Of a stretch of DNA of 64,000 nucleotides, positions 50,935 to 62,812 are shown one piece after another (the first letter of the stretch is position 1; the number at the start of each line of letters is the position of its first letter). Below the pieces are notes generated by a model. It did no database searches. It saw only the letters and a list, made by a program, of their open reading frames with translations, and was not told where the DNA came from. The position numbers and the translations under genes were made by a program. The DNA comes from Mercurialis annua (lineage: Eukaryota; Streptophyta; Magnoliopsida; Malpighiales; Euphorbiaceae), in contig NC_065573.1 in the NCBI RefSeq assembly GCF_937616625.2, positions 7,827,001-7,891,000 of the forward strand, given 5' to 3'.

Positions 50935-53900
50935 ACGAAACATATTCAAACGTTTCACATTTCTAGCGATTTAATCCAAACGTTTACAAACGTTACGAAA
51001 CAAATCCAAGCGTTTCACCTTTTAAAAAAATTTAAGCCTAATGTTTACAAACATTACAAAACAAATCCAACTGTTTCACATTTTTAGCAATATAAGCCAA
51101 ACGTTTACAAACGTTACGAAACAAATCCAAGTGTTTCACCTTTTTAGCAAATTAGGCCAAACGTTTACAAACGTTACGAAACAAATCCAACCGTTTCACC
51201 TTTTTAGCGATTTAAGGCAAACATTTCCAAAGGTTATGAAACAAATCAAAATGTTTCACCTTCTTAGCAATTTAAGCCAAACGTTTACAAACGTTACGAA
51301 ACAAATCCAAGCGTTTCACATTTTTAGCAATTTAGGCCAAACGTTTACAAACTTTACGAAACAAATCCAAGCGTTTCACCTTTTTTGCGATTTATGCCAA
51401 ACGTTTACAAACGTTACGAAACAAATCCAAAACGTTTCACCTTTTTAGCGATTAAGCCAAACGTTTACAAACGTATAGAAACAAATCAAAACGTTTAACC
51501 TTTTTAGCGATTTAAGCCAAACGTTTACAAACGTTACGAAACAAATCCAAACATTTCACCTTTTTAGCGATTTAAGCCAAATGTTTACAAACGTTTCGAA
51601 ACAAATCCAAACGTTTTCCCTTTTTAGCGATTTAAACCAAACGTTTACAAACTTTACGAAACAAATCCAAACGTTTCGCCTTTTTAGCACTTTCAGGCAA
51701 ACGTTTACAAACGTGAAAAAACAAATCCAACCGTTTCCCTTTTTTAGCAATTTAAGCAAAACGTTTACAAACATTACGAAACAAATCCAAACGTTTCACA
51801 ATTTTAGCGATCTAATCAAAACCCCCAAAAATGTTACGAAACAAAACCAAGCGCTTCACCTTTTTAGCAATTTAAGCCAAACGTTTACAAACTTTACGAA
51901 ACAAATCCAAGCATTTCACATTTTTAAGAATTTAAGCCAAACGTTTACAAACGTTCTGAAACGAATCCAAGCGTTTCACATTTTTAGCAATTTAAGTCGA
52001 ACGTTTACAAACACTAGGAAACAAATCAAACGTTTCACCTTTTTAGCGATTTAAGCCGAACGTTTACAAATTTTACGAAACAAAACCAAACATTTCACCA
52101 TTTTAGCGATTTATGCCAAACGTTTACAAACGTTACAAAAATAATCCAAATGTTTCCCCATTTTAGCGATTTAAGACAAACGTTTAAAACATTACAAAAA
52201 AAATCCAAACATTTCACCTTTTTACGATTTATGCCAAACGTTTACAAATCTAACGAAAGAAATCCAAACGTTTCACCTTTTTAGCGATTGAAGTCAAACG
52301 TTTACAAAAATTATGAAACAAATCGAAATGTTTCACCTTTTTAAAAATTTAAGCCAAACAATTACAAACGTTAAAAAAATAAATCCAAGCATTTAACACT
52401 TTTAGCGATTTAAGCCAAACGCTACAAAATAAATCCAAGCGTTTCACCTTTTTAGTGATTTAAGCCAAACGTTTACAGACATTACGAAACAAATCCAAAC
52501 GTTTTACCTTTTTAGCTATTTAAACCAAACTTTCCAAACGTTACGAAACAAATCCAAACGTTTCACCTTTTTAACGATTTAAGCCAAACGTTTACAAACG
52601 TCACGAAACAAGTCCAAATGTTTAGCCTTTTTAGCAATTTAAGCCAAACATTTACAAATGTCACGAAACTAATCCAAACGTTTCGCCTTTTTAGGATTTA
52701 AGCCAAACGTTTACAAACATTTCGAAACAAATCCAAACGTTTCATATTTTTAGCCATTTCATCCAAACCTTTACAAACGTTACAAAACAAAACCAAGTGT
52801 TTCACCTTTTTTGCAATTTAACCTAAATGTTTACAGACGTTAGAAAATAAATCCAAGCGTTTCACCTTTATAGCAATTTAAGACAAACGTTTACAAATGT
52901 TCGGAAACAAATCCAAGCGTTTCACATTTTTAGCGATTTAAGTCAAACATTACGGAACAATTCCAAATGTTTCACCTTTTTAGAGATTTAAGTCAAACGT
53001 TTACAAACGTTAGTCAATAAATCCAAATGTTTCACCTTTTTAGCGATTTAAGCCAAACCTTACGAAACAAATCCAAATGTTTCACCTTTTTAGTGATTTA
53101 AGACAAACGTTTACTAAGGTTACGAAACAAATACAAACGTGTCACCTTTTTAGTAATTTAAGCAAAACGTTTACAAACGTTATAAAACAAATCCAAAACG
53201 TTTCACCTTTATAGCGATTTAAGCCAAACGTTTACAAAGGTTATGAAACAAAACCAAACGTTTCGCCTTTTTAGTGATTTAAGCCAAACGTTTACAAAGG
53301 TTATGAAACAAAACCAAACGTTTCGCCTTTTTAGCGATTTAAGCCAAACGTTTACAAAGGTTATGAAACAAAACCAAACGTTTCCCCTTTTTAGTGATTT
53401 AAGCCAAACGTTTACAAAGGTTACGAAACAAATCGAAACGTGTCACCTTTTTAGCAATTTAAGCCAAACGTTTACAAACGTTACGAAACAAATCCAAATG
53501 TTTCACCTTTTTAGCGATTTAAGGCAATCATTTACAAACGTTACGAAACATATACAAACGTTTCACATTTTTAGCGATTTAAGCCGAACGTTTACAAACG
53601 TTACGAAACAAAACCAAACGTTTAAAACGTTACGAAATAAATCCAAATGTTTCACATTTTTAGCGATTTAAGCCAACCCCTTACAAATGTTACGAAACAA
53701 ATCTAAGCGTTTCACTTTTTTAGCAATTTAAGCCAAAAGTTTACAAACGTTACGAAATAAATTCAAGCGTTTCACATTTTCAGTAATTTAAGTCAAACGT
53801 TATGAAACTAATCCAAACGTTTCCCTATTTTAGCGATTGAAGCCAAACGTTTACAAACATAATGAAACAAATCCAAACATTTCACCCTTTTAGCAATTTA

Positions 53901-54220
53901 TGCCAAACATTTTGCAAACGTTACAAAACAAATCCAAACGTTTCACCTTTTTAGCGATTTAAGCCAAACATTTACAAATGTTACGAAACAAATCCAAACG
54001 TTTCCCCTTATTAATGATTTAAGGCAAACGTTTACAAACGCTACGAAACAAATCCAAACATTTCGCCTTTTTACCAATTTAAGCCAAACGTTTACAAACA
54101 TTACGAAACAAATCAAAACGTTTCACCTTTTTAAATTTAATGAAATCGTTTGCATACGTTACGAAACAAATCCAAATGTTTCACCTCTTTAGCTATTTAA
54201 GCCAAATGTTAATAAATGTT
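50935..54220 (+). repeat. ~3287-bp secondary higher-order unit, copy 1
   Basis: Ordered landmarks recur 3285-3288 bp later: the run CCTTTTAAAAAAATTTAAGC at about 51020 (54305), the block starting ATGTTTACAAACGTTTCG at 51581 (54867), AAAACCCCCAAAAATG at about 51820 (AAACCCCCAAATATG near 55106), CATTACGGAACAATTCC at about 52949 (56237), and the GGTTATGAAACAAAACC run at 53239 (56527). The unit is not a whole number of 60-bp monomers. Confidence 0.8.
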
Positions 54221-57200
54221 ACGAAACATATTCAAAGGTTTCACATTTTTAGCGATTTAATCCAAACGTTTACAAACATTACGAAACAAATCCAAGCGTT
54301 TCACCTTTTAAAAAATTTAAGCCTAATGTTTACAAACATTACAAAACAAATCCAACCGTTTCACATATTTAGCAATATAAGTCAAACGTTTACAAACGTT
54401 ACGAAACAAATCCAAGTGTTTCACCTTTTTAGCAATTTAAGCCAAACGTTTACAAACGTTACGAAACAAATCCAACCGTTTCACCTTTTTAGCGATTTAA
54501 GACAAACATTTCCAAAGGTTATGAAACAAATCAAAATGTTTCACCTTCTTAGCAATTTAACCCAAACGTTTACAAACGTTACGAAACAAATCCAAGTGTT
54601 TCACCTTTTTAGCAATTTATGCCAAACGTTTACAAACTTTACGAAACAAATCCAAGCGCTTCACCTTTTTTGCGATTTATGCCAAACGTTTACAAACATT
54701 ACGAAACAAATTCAAAACGTTTCACCTTTTTAGCGATGTAAGCCAAACGTTTACAAACGTATAGAAACAAATCAAAACGTTTAACCTTTTTAGCGATTTA
54801 AGCCAAACGTTTACAAACGTTACGAAACAAATCCAAACGTTTCACCTTTTTAGCGATATAAGCCAAATGTTTACAAACGTTACGAAACAAATCAAAACGT
54901 TTTCCCTTTTTAGCGAATTAAACCAAACGTTTACAAATTTTACGAAACAAATCCAAACGTTTCGCCTTTTTAGCACTTTCAGGCAAACGTTTACAAACGT
55001 GAAAAAACAAATCCAACCGTTTCCCTTTTTTAGCAATTTAAGGAAAAAATTTACAAACATTACGAAACAAATCCAAACGTTTCACATTTTTAGCGATTTA
55101 ATCCAAACCCCCAAATATGTTACGAAACAAAACCAAGCGCTTCACCTTTTTAGCAATTTAAGCCAAACGTTTACAAACTTTACGAAACAAATCCAAGCGT
55201 TTCGCATTTTTAAGAATTTAAGCCAAACGTTTACAAACGTTTCGAAACGAATCCAAGCGTTTCCCATTTTTAGCAATTTAAGTCGAACGTTTACAAACAC
55301 TACGAAACAAATCCAAACGTTTCACCTTTATAGCGATTTAAGCCGAACGTTTACAAATTTTATGAAACAAAACCAAACATTTCACCATTTTAGCGATTTA
55401 TGCCAAACGTTTACAAACGTTACAAAAATAATCCAAATGTTTCCCCATTTTAGCGATTTAAGACAAACGTTTAAAACATTACGAAAAAAATCCAAACATT
55501 TCACCTTTTTACGATTTATTCTAAACGTTTACAAATCTAACGAAAGCAATCCAAACGTTTCACCTTTTTAGCGATTGAAGCCAAACGTTTACAAAAATTA
55601 CGAAACAAATCGAAATGTTTCCTCTTTTTAAAAATTTAAGCCAAACATTTACAAACGTTAAAAAAATAAATCCAAGCATTTAACACTTTTAGCGATTTAA
55701 GCCAAACGCTACAAAATAAATCCAAGCGTTTCACCTTTTTAGCGATTTAAGCCAAACGTTTACAGACATTACGAAACAAATCCAAACGTTTTACCTTTTT
55801 AGCTATTTAAACCAAACGTTTCCAAACGTTACGAAACAAATCCAAACGTTTTACCTTTTTAACGATTTAAGCCAAAAGTTTACAAACGTCATGAAACAAA
55901 TCCAAATGTTTAGCCTTTTTAGCAATTTAAGCCAAACGTTTACAAACGTCACGAAACTAATCCAAACGTTTCGCCTTTTTAGGATTTAAGCCAAACGTTT
56001 ATAAACATTTCGAAACAAATCCAAACGTTTCATATTTTTAGCCATTTCATCCAAACCTTTACAAACGTTACAAAACAAAACCAAGTGTTTCACCTTTTTT
56101 GCAATTTAAGCCAAATGTTTACAGACGTTAGAAAACAAATCCAAGCGTTTCACCTTTATAGCAATTTAAGACAAACGTTTACAAATGTTCGGAAACAAAT
56201 CCAAGCGTTTCACATTTTTAGCGATTTAAGTCAAACATTACGGAACAATTCCAAATGTTTCCCCTTTTAAGAGATTTAAGTCAAACGTTTACAAACGTTA
56301 GTCAATAAATCCAAATGTTTCACCTTTTTAGCGATTTAAGCCAAACCTTACGAAACAAATCCAAATGTTTCACCTTTTTAGTGATTTAAGACAAACGTTT
56401 ACTAAGGTTACGAAACAAATACAAACGTGTCACCTTTTTAGCAATTTAAGCAAAATGTTTACAAACAATATAAAACAAATCCAGAACGTTTCACCTTTAT
56501 AGCGATTTAAGCCAAACGTTTACAAAGGTTATGAAACAAAACCAAACGTTTCGCCTTTTTAGCGATTTAAGCCAAACGTTTACAAAGGTTATGAAACAAA
56601 ACCAAACGTTTCGCCTTTTTAGCGATTTAAGCCAAACGTTTACAAAGGTTATGAAACAAAACCAAACGTTTCCCCTTTTTAGCGATTTAAGCCAAACGTT
56701 TACAAAGGTTACGAAACAAATCAAAACGTGTCACCTTTTTAGAAATTTAAGCCAAACGTTTACAAACGTTACGAAACAAATCTAAATGTTTCACCTTTTT
56801 AGCAATTTAAGGCAATCATTTACAAATGTTACGAAACATATACAAACGTTTCAAATTTTTAGCGATTTAAGCCGAACGTTTACAAACGTTACGAAACAAA
56901 ACCAAACGTTTAAAACGTTACGAAATAAATCCAAATGTTTCACATTTTTAGCGATTTAAGACAAACCCTAACAAACGTTACGAAACAAATCCAAGCGTTT
57001 CACTTTTTTAGCAATTTAAGCCAAAAGTTTACAAACGTTACGAAATTAATTCAAGTGTTTCACATTTTCAGTAATTTAAGTCAAACGTTATGAAACTAAT
57101 CCAAACGTTTCCCTATTTTAGCGATTGAAGCCAAACATTTACAAACGTAATGAAACAAATCCAAACATTTTACCCTTTTAGCAATTTATGCCAAACATTT

Positions 57201-57505
57201 TGCAAACGTTACAAAATAAATCCAAACGTTTCACCTTTTTAGCGATTTAAGCCAAACATTTACAAATGTTACGAAACAAATCCAAACGTTTCCCCTTATT
57301 AATGATTTAAGGCAAACGTTTACAAACGCTACGAAAAAAATCCAAACGTTTCGCCTTTTTACCAATTTAAGACAAACGTTTACAAACATTACGAAACAAA
57401 TCAAAACGTTTCACCTTTTTAGATTTAAGCAAATCGTTTGCATACGTTACGAAACAAATCCAAATGTTTCACCTATTTAGCTATTTAAGCAATATGTTAA
57501 CAAAC
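54221..57505 (+). repeat. ~3287-bp secondary higher-order unit, copy 2
   Basis: Collinear with the previous unit. It ends where GCTATTTAAGCAATATGTTA gives way to a run of 20-bp units at 57511. The two copies differ at more positions than the 3420-bp copies do, so this duplication looks older. Confidence 0.8.
56521..56700 (+). repeat. Local run of nearly identical monomers (AAGGTTATGAAACAAAACC type)
   Basis: 56521-56580 and 56581-56640 are identical, and 56641-56700 differs by a single base (CGTTTCCCC for CGTTTCGCC). The equivalent place in the other 3287-bp copy (about 53233-53412) shows a similar run with GTGATT variants. Monomer-level amplification is thus overlaid on the larger duplication. 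Confidence 0.88.
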
Positions 57506-57510
57506 GTTAG

Positions 57511-57590
57511 GAAACAAATCCAAACGTTTCGAAACAAATCCAAACGTTTCGAAACAAATCCAAACGTTTCGAAACAAATCCAATTGTTTC
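57511..57590 (+). repeat. 20-bp subrepeat array, four units
   Basis: GAAACAAATCCAAACGTTTC is repeated at 57511, 57531 and 57551, with a fourth copy at 57571 altered to CAATTGTTTC. Twenty bp is decamers 3 and 4 of the monomer, so a third of a monomer has been tandemly expanded. A three-unit version sits in every higher-order copy (for example near 31490-31540). Confidence 0.93.
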
Positions 57591-58944
57591 ACATTTTTAG
57601 CGATTTAAGCCGAACGTTTACAAAGATTACGAAACAAAACCAAACATTTCCCCTTTTAAGCGATTTAGGCCGAACGTTTGCAAACGTTATAAAACAAATC
57701 CAAACGTTTCCCCTTTTTAGAGATTTAAGCCAAATGTTTACAAACGTTACGAAACAAATCCAAGCGTTTCAACTTATTTAGCAATTTAAGTCAAACATTT
57801 ACAAACGTTACAAAACAAATCTAAGCTTTCACCTTTTTAGCAATTTAAAACAAACGATTAAAACGTTACGAAACAAATCCAAATGTTTCCCACTTTTAGC
57901 AATTTAAGCCAAACGTTTACAAACGTTACGAAACAAATCTAAACATTTTACGTTTTTAGCGATTTAAGCCAAATGTTTACAAGCGTTACAAAATATATCC
58001 AAACGTTTCACCTTTTTAGCGATATAAGCCGAACATTTACAAACATTACGAAACAAAACCAAACGTTTCACCTTTTTTGCGATTTAATCCAAACGTTTTC
58101 AAACGTTACGAAATAAATCCAAATGTTTCACCTTTTTAGCGATTTAAGCCAAACGTTTGCAAACGTTACGAAACAAATCCAAACGTTTCACCTTTTTAGT
58201 GATTTAAGACAAACGTTTACAAAGGTTACAAAACAAATACAAACGTGTCACCTTTTTAGCAAAATAAGCAAAACGTTTACAAACGTTACAAATCAAATCC
58301 AAAACGTTTCACCTTTATAGCGATTTAAGCAAAACGTTTACAAAGGTTATAAAACAAAACCAAACATTTCCTCTTTTTAGCGATTTAAGCAAAACGTTTA
58401 CAAAGGTTATGAAACAAAATCAAACGCTTCCCCTTTTTAGCGATTTAAGCCAAACATTTACAAAGGTTACGAAACAAATCGAAACGTGTCACCTTTTTAG
58501 CAATTTAAGCCAAACGTTTACAAACGTTACGAAACAAAATCCAAATGTTTCACCTTTTTTGCAATTTAATCCAAACATTTACAAACGTTACGAAACATAT
58601 ACAAACGTTTCACATTTTTAGCGATTTAAGCCGAACGTTTACAAACGTTACGAAACAAAACCAAACGTTTAAAGCATTACGAAATAAATCCAAACGTTTT
58701 ACATTTTTAGCGATTTAAGCAGAACCCTTACAAACGTTACAAAACAAATCCAAGCGTCCTATTTTTAGCAATTTAAGCCAAACGTTTATAAACGTTGCAA
58801 AACAAATCCAAACGTTTCACATTTTTAGCCATTTAAGCCAAACGTTTACAAACGTTACGAAACAAATCCAAACGGTTCACCTTCTTAGCGATTTAAGCAA
58901 AACATTTACAAACGTTATGAAACAAATCCAAACGTTACTAAACA

Positions 58945-60500
58945 AAAGCGTTTCACCTTTTTTGCGATTTATGCCAAACGTTTACAAACGTTACGAAACA
59001 AATCCAAACGTTTCACCTTTTTAGAGATGTAAGCCAAACGTTTACAAACGTATAGAAACAAATCAAAACGTTTAACCTTTTTAGCGATTTAAGCCAAACG
59101 TTTACAAATGTTACGAAACAAATCCAAACGTTTCACCTTTTTAGCGATTTAAGCCAAATGTTTACAAACGTTACGAAACAAATCCAAACGTTTTCCCTTT
59201 TTAGCGATTTAAACCTAACGTTTACAAACGTTACGAAGCAAATCCAAACGTTTCGCCTTTTTAGCACTTTCAGGCAAACATTTACAAACGTGAAAAAACA
59301 AATCCAACCGTTTCCCTTTTTTTAGCAATTTAAGCCAAACGTTTACAAATATTACGAAACAAATCGAAACGTTTCACATTTTTAGCGATTTAATCCAAAC
59401 CCTTATAAATGTTATGAAACAAAACCAAGCGCTTCACCTTTTTAGCAATTTAAGCCAAACGTTTACAAAGTTTACGAAACAAATCCAAGCGTTTCACATT
59501 TTTAACAATTTAAGCCAAACGTTTACAAACGTTCCGAAACGAATCCAAGCGTTTCACATTTTTAGCAATTTAAGCCGAACGTTTACAAACACTACGAAAC
59601 AAATCCAAACTTTTCACCTTTTTAGCGATTTAAGCCGAACGTTTACAAATTTTACGAAACAAAACCAAACATTTCACCTTTTTAGCAATTTATGCCAAAT
59701 GTTTACAAACGTTACAAAAACAATCCAAATGTTTCCCCATTTTGGCGATTTAAGCCAAACGTTTAAAATATTACGAAAAAAATCCAAACATTTCACCTTT
59801 TTACGATTTATGCCAAACGTTTACAAACCTAACGAAAGAAATCCAAACGTTTCCCCTTCTTAGCGATTGAAGCCAAATGTTTACAAAAATTATGAAACAA
59901 ATCGAAATGTTTCACCTTTTTAAAAATTTAAGTCAAACATTTACAAATGTTAAAAAAATAAATCCAAGCGTTTAACACTTTTAGCAATTTAAGCCAAACG
60001 CTACAAAATAAATCCATGCGTTTCACCTTTTTAGCGATTTAAGCCAAATGTTTACAGACATTACGAAACAAATCCAAACGTTTTACCTTTTTAGCTATTT
60101 AAACCAAACGTTACGAAACAAATCCAAACGTTTCACCTTTTTAGCGATTTAAGCCAAACGTTTACAAACGTCACGAAACTAATCCAAATGTTTAGCCTTT
60201 TAGGCAATTTAAGCCAAACGTTTACAAACGTCACGAAAATAATCAAAACGTTTTGCCTTTTTAGCGATTTAAGCCAAACGTTTACAAACGTTTCGAAACA
60301 AATCCAAACGTTTCACATTTTTAGCCATTTCATCCAAACTCTTACAAACGTTACAAAACAAAACCAAGTGTTTCACCTTTTTTGCAATTTAATCCACACG
60401 TTTACAGACGTTAGAAAACAAATCCAAGCGTTTCACCTTTATAGCAATTTAAGACAAACGTTTAAAAATGTTCGGAAACAAATCCAAGCGTTTCACATTT
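58945..60500 (+). repeat. Third, partial copy of the ~3287-bp unit
   Basis: From CACCTTTTTTGCGATTTATG (about 58950) to about 60500, monomer variants follow the order of 54656-56215 at an offset near 4288 bp. The shared run includes TTTAGCACTTTCAGGCAAAC, ACGTGAAAAAACAAATCC, CGCTTCACC, AACACTTTTAGC, ACGCTACAAAATAAATCC and CATTTCATCCAAAC. The right end diverges at CATTTTTAGGAGTTTAAGG. Confidence 0.78.
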
Positions 60501-61007
60501 TTAGGAGTTTAAGGCAAGCGTTTACAAACGTTATAAAACAAATCCAAGCGTTTCACTTTTTTAGCAATTTAAGCCAAACGTTTACAAACGTTACGAAAAC
60601 AATCCAAACGTTTCACCTTTATAGCGATTTAAGCCAACCGTTTACAAACGTTACGAAACAATACCAAACGTTTCACCTTTTTGCAATTTAAGCTAAACGT
60701 TTACAATCGCTACGAAACAAATCCAAAAGTTTCCCTTTTTAGCGATTTAAGCAAAACATTTAAATGGTTACGAAAAAAATCCAAACGTTCACCTTTTTGG
60801 CGATTTAAGCCGAACGTTTACAAACGTTATGAAACAAAACCAAACGTTTCACCTTTTTAGAGATTTAAGCTGTCACGACCCAAATTATTGAGCCGTAACC
60901 GGCGCTAGGGAATGAGAGTGGTAGCTTCGAAACCCGTAGCAAGACTAATTTACATAAAACCTTTTCGCAAATAATATAATACATATACAACGGAAGAAAA
61001 TACATAC

Positions 61008-61026
61008 ATATATATATATATATATA
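61008..61026. repeat. (AT)n microsatellite
   Basis: Nineteen bases of alternating A and T inside the LTR-type element, preceded by TACATAC. Confidence 0.95.
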
Positions 61027-61639
61027 CACTAGTTATTCTGATATCCACTTGCGCTCTAGTTACTGTACCTCCTATAAACTGGCCTCACGGGATTATATAC
61101 ATATTAGTATATCAAACATATCACCGGCATCTGGTGCCGTGAACAAAACATATTGTACGTAGCCTACAAAAACATATGAACAAAGACAGCAAGTAAAACA
61201 CATAACCAAAATGTACTGTCGTCAAGGTTACGACTCTGTCGACACAGGACCACTACTGCATCACTATGGAAGTCGAGAACTATACATGTGGGACTGACTT
61301 CCGAATCCCAAAAATTGGCCTCTAGCTAGGTCCATATGCTAAGCACCTGAAAGACATCAAAGGTGAGGGGTCAGTATTTGGGAAAATACTGAGTGAAATT
61401 GCATTTTACTAACAGTATTATTATAAAAACATAACATCGCATCTCAAGAAAATAATAATATAAAAATACATATAGGCAAGTACTTGATCCGTTCGAAACT
61501 AAAATCCTAAAACTCAACATGTCGGCCGCAACCAATCTCTTAATCCCAAAGTGTGGGTCTAACCCACTAGATACGGGGCTCAGGTTACATTAACTTAGTT
61601 CTCGCTCGTATCGAAATTCATATTCATAGTCATATTAAG

Positions 61640-61656
61640 CACACACACACACACAC
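61640..61656. repeat. (CA)n microsatellite
   Basis: Seventeen bases of alternating C and A inside the LTR-type element. Confidence 0.95.
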
Positions 61657-62280
61657 TAGACTGACTCGATACTGGTGATCACACAGCTAATTGACACCCA
61701 ATAGGTAGCTAGTTTCTTCGGATCTCATACTAATCCTTCGTACATAAAATTCAATTGAACTATATATAACATTTCAATAAATCATATATAATGCGATGCA
61801 TATAAATAATACACATATATTTAAAATATAATATCAGATTGTTTTAATACATCATATACGAAAGCAAAATGCAACTCACTGTGACCGCTATCCACTCTAT
61901 AATGAGGTCGATGTGGTAATATGCTCGTGCTAGTCCTCGTCTACTGACCTCACTGCTCGGTGATACGTCTGATACATTAATTAACGTTTAATAGTTAGAC
62001 GTGAACCTCGTGTTTATACGTATAATACTTTAAAGTGCTAGGTTTTAGGTTTCATTCATATTATTATTCATGTATTAGATAACCCTTAGTCGTATTTACG
62101 ACTTATCGAATACTATTCCTCGTATTCGAGAATCGTATAACTTCCTTACCGTTTTCTGTTATCGCTAATCGCGTAAAACGTCGAGCTTATCTCGAGACTT
62201 ATGATTCTCGGGGTCCGAAATTCGTCTTTAGAGTCAAATGTTCGAAAATATTGAATACCTAGGTCGAAACACGGTCCATA

Positions 62281-62408
62281 TGCACACTCGTGCAATTTGG
62301 ATGCATGTTCGTGCGCCTCAGCGGGTGCACGTTCGTGCAACCCTGGTGCACGTTCGTGCACCTCAGCTGGTGCACATTCGTGCACCCGTGCTGGTGCACG
62401 TTCGTGCA
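62281..62408. repeat. Six 14-bp near-palindromes, TGCACGTTCGTGCA type
   Basis: Units start at 62281, 62302, 62326, 62347, 62371 and 62395, spaced 21, 24, 21, 24 and 24 bp. The clearest are TGCACGTTCGTGCA at 62326, 62347 and 62395; the others have one or a few changes, several at CpG (TGCATGTTCG, TGCACATTCG). Spacing of about two helical turns puts the sites on one face of the DNA. Chance open frames cross the array on both strands (for example 62146-62574 and 62259-62483 minus, 62290-62487 plus) and merely translate the repeat. The core CGTTCG matches that of the 3042-3157 array. Confidence 0.9.
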
Positions 62409-62633
62409 CCAAGTGCACAGCCCCCAGAAATCTGATTTCCGGGGCTTTCTGACCATCCCGACGTCCTCCAATCCCCCACACACCTAAAAGATACTCTAAC
62501 TGACAAAACCCGTAACTTTGTTTTTCCAAAAATATTAAAACTGAGCTAGTTTCATCGAATTCCAATTTAAACATAACATTAACTCAAAAACAGCCACTTA
62601 ATTGTAATTTCAACAACAATTTTTGAAGTTTTA

Positions 62634-62812
62634 CCTTAAAATGAAGCTTGAGATCAATAGAGCTTTCGATTTTGAAGAGATCGATGCAAAAATCGCTTGA
62701 ATCGGACGTCGAACGGAAAAACTGTGAGCGATCGACGGTGAGGAACGATGAAAGCACGAGGAAAGGATGAAAGCTTCTGGAGGATTCTGATTCATATCAT
62801 TCTCTATATATA
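62634..62812 (-). promoter_or_regulatory. Possible minus-strand promoter: TATA box and splice-donor-like site
   Basis: On the minus strand TATATATAG (62812-62804) is followed about 170 bp downstream by AAGGTAAAAC, a donor-like site at about 62634. The same order is seen in the element at 434. This suggests leftward transcription of this LTR family, but the motifs are short. In this element the near-palindromes lie downstream of the TATA box, unlike the first element. Confidence 0.25.

Larger units (their letters stand above)
48268..60870 (+). repeat. 60-bp satellite block right of the higher-order array (12.6 kb)
   Basis: About 210 monomers in the same orientation. 48268-50930 and 57580-58940 contain runs in the same monomer order as parts of the higher-order unit (CAACTTATTTAGCAATTTAA near 48910 and 57770; GAAACAAATCGAAACGTGTC near 49617 and 58470), but more diverged. 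50935-60500 contains the 3.29-kb duplication described separately. The longest open frames in the window (54867-55571, 234 codons; 54140-54733, 197 codons) are in this block and consist only of the 20-residue satellite period. No gene is seen. Confidence 0.95.

Noticed and set aside
54140..55571. Two long open frames (197 and 234 codons) that could be called repeat-protein genes
   Set aside because: They are only the satellite period translated; similar frames occur throughout the array on both strands and are broken by ordinary monomer indels.
62146..62574. 142-codon minus-strand open frame with HERAPAEVHE-like repeats
   Set aside because: The repeat is a translation of the 21/24-bp near-palindrome array, and two other frames across it are open as well.
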